Shown here: piece after piece, positions 59,399 through 64,000 of the stretch
How the letters are laid out: every line of letters starts with the position of its first letter
Numbering within the stretch: the stretch's first letter is position 1
Assembly: GCA_002361775.1 (NCBI GenBank)
Contig: DETV01000106.1
Span: 1-64,000, forward strand
Length of the DNA stretch: 64,000 nt
DNA from: Eubacterium sp. UBA3279
Lineage (GTDB): Bacteria; Bacillota; Clostridia; Lachnospirales; Lachnospiraceae
Direction of reading: 5' to 3'
The notes under the pieces: generated by a model
The model's input: only the letters and a program-made list of their open reading frames with translations
Databases searched by the model: none
What the model was told of the DNA's origin: nothing
Translations under genes and position numbers: made by a program

Positions 59399-61528
59399 TT
59401 GACATTATTTGAAAGAGTATTTAATGGAAATGATGCTGTATATGGTCTGACAGAACAGGCAATTGATGCAGCAATCGCCCAGCATGGCGAAGAGAAAGCT
59501 GTCAGTTTACCTGAAACTGCATACGGCTTACCTTGCTACTATGCTGTAACAGGTGTAAAAGTAACAAACTTAAAAGAATTAAAAGAAGCTCTGGGAGTTG
59601 TAAAAACTCTTATGACAAGAGAGCCTCGTCTGAACGATGCATTTATGTCCGGTGTTGCAACCGCTCTGTGTGCAGAATTTATTGAAGCTCTTAAATATAT
59701 CGATGGCGCAACACCATACGAAGCTCCACTGGCTGGACATCTGCCGGATGCTGCAATTCGTGAACTTGGTGTGCCGCTGGTAACAGGCGATATCCCTGGT
59801 GTGGCAGTTATCCTTGGCTCTGCTCCTTCCGTTGAAGAAGGTGTAGCTCTGGTAAAATCTTATCAGGCACAGGGTATTCTGGTAACACTGGTTGGTGGAA
59901 TCTGTGATCAGGTTGCAGAAGCTGGTATGTCCACAGGCGCAAACGTTCGTGTTATTCCTCTGGGTAAAGATGTTACTGCTGTTATCCATGTAGTATCTGT
60001 AGCTCTGAGAGCAGCTCTGATCTTTGGTAACATCAAACCAGGCGATGCAGCAGCATTGATGGAATACACATTCAAACGTGTACCTGCATTCGTTAACGCA
60101 TTTGCTCCTCTGGATGATGTGATCGTAGCTTGCGGTGCAGGCGCTATCGCACTGGGATTCCCGGTTGTAACAAATGAGACAGAAAATATCTTCCGTGTAC
60201 CAAAGAGCCTGATCGTTCAGGAAGATGTAAGCAAATTCAACGCAACATCTCTGGAAGCACGCGATATTAAGATTAAAATCACAAATATCGATATTCCTGT
60301 AGCATTTGCTTCTGCTTTCGAAGGTGAAATTATCCGTCGTGGAGATATGCAGGTAGAGTTTGACGGTTCCCGTGTAGACTGTGCTGAGCTGGTACACAAT
60401 GTGGAGATGAACGAAGTAGAAGATCACAAGATCACAATCGTTGGGCCGGATGTTGATGAGATGGAACTGGGAAGCAAAAACAATATCGCTTATGTTGTTA
60501 AAGTTGCTGGTAAAGCTATGCAGCCGGATTTCGAACCGGTTATCGAGCGTAAATTCCATAACTATATCAACTGTATCGAAGGTGTATACCACACCGGACA
60601 GAGAGATATGCAGCGTATCCGTATCAGCAAAAATGCATTTAATGCAGGTTTCCGTCTGAAACATATCGGTGAAGTTCTGTATGCATCTGTTAAAAATGAA
60701 TTTGAAGCAGTTGTTGATAAGTGTGAAGTTGTAATTTACACAGATCCTGCTGAATGTACAAGAATTCGTCATGAAGTGGCTATTCCTACATTTAACAAAC
60801 GTGATGACCGTCTGAGAACTCTTACAGATGAGTCTGTAGATGTATATTATAGCTGTATCCTGTGCCAGGCATTCTCCCCAAGCCACGTATGTGTGGTTAC
60901 ACCGGAACGTCTGGGACTGTGTGGTGCTGTTTCATGGCTGGATGCAAAAGCTACAAATGAGCTGGATCCGAACGGACCATGTCAGGTAATCACAAAAGAA
61001 CGTGTAATCGATGAGAGAATCGGTGAGTACGAAGACGTTAACGAAGCAGTTCGTAAACTGTCTCAGGGTGCATTGGAAGATGTATCTTTGTACTCTATCA
61101 TGGAAAAACCAATGACATCCTGTGGATGTTTCGAGTGTATCTGTGGTATCGAGCCATTCTCCAACGGTGTATGTATCGCTAACCGTGAATATGCTGGTAT
61201 GACTCCTCTGGGAATGACCTTCCCTGAACTGGCTTCTATGACAGGTGGTGGAGTTCAGACTCCTGGATTCATGGGTCATGGAAAACACTTCATCGCTTCT
61301 AAGAAATTCATGAAAGCTGAAGGCGGTATCGAACGTATCGTATGGATGCCAAAAGAATTGAAAGATTTTGTTGCTGAGAGACTGAACGAGACAGCAAAAG
61401 AACTGTACGGTATTGAAAACTTTACAGATATGATCGGTGACGAAACAATCGCAACTGATCCTGAGACACTGGTAGAATTCCTGACAGAAAAAGGACATCC
61501 TGCTCTGGGTCTTGATCCAATGATGTAA
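59399..61528 (+). CDS. acsB: Acetyl-CoA synthase (CO dehydrogenase/acetyl-CoA synthase beta subunit)
   Basis: Joins a methyl group, CO and CoA to acetyl-CoA at the nickel-containing A-cluster. The 709-residue protein has the A-cluster cysteines C486 and C489 (SCILCQAFSPSHVCVV), the next Cys at HVC and LGLCGAVSW, and C575, C577 and C580 in CGCFEC. It starts with TTG at 59399, with AGGAGG at 59386-59391. Codon use is strongly biased (GTA, GAA, CTG, AAA), fitting high expression. Confidence 0.97.
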   Translation: MTLFERVFNGNDAVYGLTEQAIDAAIAQHGEEKAVSLPETAYGLPCYYAVTGVKVTNLKELKEALGVVKTLMTREPRLNDAFMSGVATALCAEFIEALKYIDGATPYEAPLAGHLPDAAIRELGVPLVTGDIPGVAVILGSAPSVEEGVALVKSYQAQGILVTLVGGICDQVAEAGMSTGANVRVIPLGKDVTAVIHVVSVALRAALIFGNIKPGDAAALMEYTFKRVPAFVNAFAPLDDVIVACGAGAIALGFPVVTNETENIFRVPKSLIVQEDVSKFNATSLEARDIKIKITNIDIPVAFASAFEGEIIRRGDMQVEFDGSRVDCAELVHNVEMNEVEDHKITIVGPDVDEMELGSKNNIAYVVKVAGKAMQPDFEPVIERKFHNYINCIEGVYHTGQRDMQRIRISKNAFNAGFRLKHIGEVLYASVKNEFEAVVDKCEVVIYTDPAECTRIRHEVAIPTFNKRDDRLRTLTDESVDVYYSCILCQAFSPSHVCVVTPERLGLCGAVSWLDAKATNELDPNGPCQVITKERVIDERIGEYEDVNEAVRKLSQGALEDVSLYSIMEKPMTSCGCFECICGIEPFSNGVCIANREYAGMTPLGMTFPELASMTGGGVQTPGFMGHGKHFIASKKFMKAEGGIERIVWMPKELKDFVAERLNETAKELYGIENFTDMIGDETIATDPETLVEFLTEKGHPALGLDPMM

Positions 61529-61540
61529 GATACCAGGGTC

Positions 61541-61590
61541 AAAAGGCATAAAACACATTGTGCTTGCACATAAGTGTTTTTATGCCTTTG
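61541..61590 (+). repeat. Hairpin 1 between acsB and acsD
   Basis: AAAGGCATAAAACAC pairs with GTGTTTTTATGCCTTT (one bulged base). It is followed by TGACTCC rather than a T run. Confidence 0.65.
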
Positions 61591-61635
61591 TGACTCCATC
61601 AAATATTACCGATAAAGTCTTAAATAAGTGAAAGA

Positions 61636-61680
61636 TGGCTGCCAAAAGCCCGCGTACATTTGGTGGAAGATTGGCAGCCA
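61636..61680 (+). repeat. Hairpin 2 between acsB and acsD
   Basis: TGGCTGCCAA (61636-61645) and TTGGCAGCCA (61671-61680) form a perfect 10-base stem around a 25-base loop, just upstream of the acsD ribosome site GGGAGG. Confidence 0.65.
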
Positions 61681-61709
61681 TGAAATAAATAAAAGGGAGG
61701 CTAATGAGA

Positions 61710-62648
61710 ATGCCGTTTAATCGTAAACCACAGAAGTTTAATGCATCCATCAAAGAAGTTACTATTGGATGCGGTGAAAAAGCAGTCACATTAGGAGGAG
61801 AGAATGTATTTCCTTTCTACACATTTGACGGAGAAATGAAAAATGCACCAAAGGTAGGTGTGGAAATTTCTGATATGGGAATTCCGGCAGTTGCAGGACT
61901 GAAAGCATACTACGAAGGATGTACTACCATGGGTGAGATTGCTAAAAAAGCATCCGAAATGGAAGGCGCTGATTTCATTTGCCTGCGTTTGGAAGGCGGA
62001 GATCCAAACGGAGCTAACAAATCTGTAGAAGAACTGGTAGCAATTGTAAAAGAGGTTGCAGATGCTACTGACATGCCTCTGGCTGTAGAAGGCTGCAAAA
62101 ACGTAGAGAAAGATTCAGAACTTCTAGCTAAAGTTGCGGAAGCTTTACAGGGTAAAAATGCTCTGATTCTGTCTGCAAGAGAAGAAAACTACAAAGCAGT
62201 AGGTGCAGCAGCAGGTCTGGCTTATGATCAGAAAGTTGGCGCTGAGTCTGCAGTAGATATCAACCTGGCAAAACAGTTGAACGTAGTAACAACTCAGTTG
62301 GGTGTTAAACCGGAAAGCATCGTTATGAACGTTGGTTCTGCAGCAGTTGGTTATGGATACGAATATGTAGTTTCTACTATGGATCGTATCAAAGCAGCAG
62401 CGCTGGCACAGGGTGATGCTATGCTCCAGATGCCTATCGTTACACCAGTATCTTCTGAAACATGGAGCGTAAAAGAATCCATGGCTTCCGAAGAAGATAT
62501 GCCGGAATGGGGACCAGTAGAAGAACGTGGTATTTCCATGGAAATCATGACTGCAGCAGCAGACCTGGCTTCAGGATCTGATGCAGTAATCTTAATGCAT
62601 CCTCAGTCTGTAGCAACCATTTCTAAAATGATCAAAGAATTAATGTAA
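61710..62648 (+). CDS. acsD: Corrinoid iron-sulfur protein small subunit
   Basis: TIM-barrel partner of AcsC in the methyl-carrying corrinoid protein, 312 residues. It begins FNRKPQKFNASIKEVTIGCG and carries the family stretches GVEISDMG, LRLEGGDPNG, ALILSAREENYKAVG and MLQMPIVTPVSSETW. GGGAGG at 61695-61700 favours the ATG at 61710; another at 61704 is too close. It is 182 bases after acsB and 31 before acsC. Confidence 0.96.
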   Translation: MPFNRKPQKFNASIKEVTIGCGEKAVTLGGENVFPFYTFDGEMKNAPKVGVEISDMGIPAVAGLKAYYEGCTTMGEIAKKASEMEGADFICLRLEGGDPNGANKSVEELVAIVKEVADATDMPLAVEGCKNVEKDSELLAKVAEALQGKNALILSAREENYKAVGAAAGLAYDQKVGAESAVDINLAKQLNVVTTQLGVKPESIVMNVGSAAVGYGYEYVVSTMDRIKAAALAQGDAMLQMPIVTPVSSETWSVKESMASEEDMPEWGPVEERGISMEIMTAAADLASGSDAVILMHPQSVATISKMIKELM

Positions 62649-62679
62649 GTGTAAGCGATAGAACAGGAGGATAAAAACT

Positions 62680-64000
62680 ATGGCATTATCAGGTATTCAG
62701 ATTTTTAAGATGTTACCAAAAAAGAACTGTAAAGAATGTGGATGTCCTACTTGTATGGCATTCTCCATGAAAGTAGCACAGGGTGCTATGAAAATTGAGC
62801 AGTGTCCTCACGTTTCCAGTGAAGCAATGGAAGCTCTGTCTGAGGCAACTGCACCGCCAATGAAGACAATCAAAGTTGGAACAGGCGAAGGCGAATACAC
62901 TCTGGGTGGAGAAACAGTTCTGTACAGACATGAAAAAACTTTCGTAAATAAAACAAGATATGCAGTTTCACTGTGCAGTTGCATGGATGATGCTGAAATC
63001 GATGCAAAAATTGCAGCTATTCCTGCAGTAGATTATGAACGTATCGGTGAAAGAATGGTAGTTGAAATGGTATATGTAAACTACGATGCAAACGCTGGTG
63101 AAGACAAATATCTTGAACTGGTTAAAAAAGCAGCAGCTACAGGAAAAACTCTTGTACTGGGTTGCGATGATGTGGAAGTTGCAAAAGCTGCTTTGGGAAT
63201 CTGCAAAGATGGAAAACCGGTTCTCAACGGTGCAAATGCTTCCAATTACGAAGCTATGAACGCTCTGGCAACAGAAGCTGGCGTGGTTCTTGGCGTAAGC
63301 GGAGCAGATCTGGATGAGATTTATGATACCGTTGCAGCTTTGGAAAAAGCCGGAAATAAAAATCTGGTGATCGATGCTACAGGTGCATCTGTAAAAGAAG
63401 CTTATGCAAACGCAGTACAGATCCGCCGTGCAGCCCTGAAAGATCAGGACAGAACTTTCGGATATCCGACAATTGTAAATACAGCAAAACTGGCTCTTCA
63501 TGACAAATATATGCAGGAAGCTTTAGTATCTCTGTTCACTATGAAATACGGTTCCATCGTAGTTACAGAAGATCTGGGATATGCACAGGCTCTGGCACTG
63601 TTTGGTCTGCGTCAGAACGTATTTACAGATCCTCAGAAACCAATGAAGGTAGAACCAGGTCTGTATCCTCTGAATGGTGCAGATGAGAATTCTATCTGTC
63701 TGACAACTGTAGACTTTGCTCTTACATACTTTATCGTATCCGGTGAGCTGGAGAGATCCGGTGTACCGGTGAACCTGGTTATCAATGATGCAGGCGGACT
63801 TTCCGTTCTTACATCCTGGGCTGCTGGTAAATTCTCCGGAACTTCCATCTCCAAATATATCCAGGAAAATATTGAAAGCAAAGTAAAATCCAGAAAGCTG
63901 ATCATTCCTGGAAAAGTTGCCGTACTGAAAGGTGACCTGGAAGCAAAACTTCCTGGATGGGAGATCATTGTAGCTCCTCTGGAAGCTGTACAGCTTGTTA
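62680..64000 (+). CDS. acsC: Corrinoid iron-sulfur protein large subunit (3' end cut by window)
   Basis: Carries the methyl-cobamide and one 4Fe-4S cluster. The N-terminal cysteines C17, C20, C22, C25 and C42 (KKNCKECGCPTCMAF, QCPH) match the family, followed by a methyltransferase-like TIM barrel. 440 complete codons are present and the frame runs off the right edge with no stop. AGGAGG at 62665-62670 sets the start. The gene for methyltransferase AcsE, expected next, is outside the window. Confidence 0.96.
   Translation, partial: MALSGIQIFKMLPKKNCKECGCPTCMAFSMKVAQGAMKIEQCPHVSSEAMEALSEATAPPMKTIKVGTGEGEYTLGGETVLYRHEKTFVNKTRYAVSLCSCMDDAEIDAKIAAIPAVDYERIGERMVVEMVYVNYDANAGEDKYLELVKKAAATGKTLVLGCDDVEVAKAALGICKDGKPVLNGANASNYEAMNALATEAGVVLGVSGADLDEIYDTVAALEKAGNKNLVIDATGASVKEAYANAVQIRRAALKDQDRTFGYPTIVNTAKLALHDKYMQEALVSLFTMKYGSIVVTEDLGYAQALALFGLRQNVFTDPQKPMKVEPGLYPLNGADENSICLTTVDFALTYFIVSGELERSGVPVNLVINDAGGLSVLTSWAAGKFSGTSISKYIQENIESKVKSRKLIIPGKVAVLKGDLEAKLPGWEIIVAPLEAVQLV

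Noticed and set aside
59579..60886. A 435-residue open frame on the minus strand
   Set aside because: Antisense shadow of acsB caused by its codon bias; composition is unlike a real protein.

Overview
The window looks like the chromosome of a spore-forming, acetogenic Firmicute of the family Lachnospiraceae, probably Blautia or a close relative. This is inferred from content, not from a database search: a six-gene Rnf complex at the left edge, a Wood-Ljungdahl carbonyl-branch cluster (CO dehydrogenase, acetyl-CoA synthase, corrinoid protein) at the right edge, a GerW sporulation protein, AGGAGG-type ribosome sites and TTGaca-17-TATAAT promoters.

Layout. 1-4530: rnfCDGEAB (rnfC cut by the window edge), the membrane complex that couples ferredoxin:NAD oxidoreduction to ion transport. 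4696-18259: housekeeping genes (NusG-II/Gx pair, ruvAB, zapA, a U32 family protein, a SEDS/class B PBP pair, a Nudix hydrolase, a two-domain PPK2, ytfI/gerW-like genes, an ArsC/Spx protein, DUF2284, DUF1622). 18375-19979: pckA on the minus strand. 20276-23755: a dehydratase / sugar kinase / KDPG aldolase trio that would take a sugar acid to pyruvate and a triose phosphate. 23789-25987: a decaying patch with a short DUF4317 gene, a PepSY lipoprotein and a wrecked two-component system. 26027-31864: an AraC regulator followed by five alternating TIM-barrel isomerase/epimerase and Gfo/Idh/MocA oxidoreductase genes, a catabolic cluster of unknown substrate and the best candidate for undescribed chemistry. 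31961-37915: an accessory block (three-gene ABC-2 exporter, MATE exporter with LysR regulator, broken MNT-HEPN module) flanked by a decayed copy of the 3' end of the preceding isomerase gene. 37980-42971: rfbB and rfbA, a MerR-methyltransferase fusion, a second MATE exporter and a 48-residue membrane protein. 43180-52925: a dense housekeeping run (rplS, lepB, rbgA, rnhB, yraN, pgeF, prs, a PDZ/radical SAM protein, der, plsY, gpsA). 53062-53883: an aldo/keto reductase. 54179-64000: a nickel and one-carbon operon (His-rich protein, CooT, metF, cooC, cooS, a second cooC/acsF, acsB, acsD, acsC cut by the edge).

How it fits together: MetF makes methyl-THF, the AcsCD corrinoid protein carries the methyl group, CooS reduces CO2 to CO, and AcsB joins methyl, CO and CoA. 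CooT, the His-rich protein and two CooC-type ATPases supply nickel. Rnf, reached by the same ferredoxin pool, provides the ion gradient that makes this pathway energy-yielding. No rRNA, tRNA, CRISPR array or intact insertion sequence was seen.
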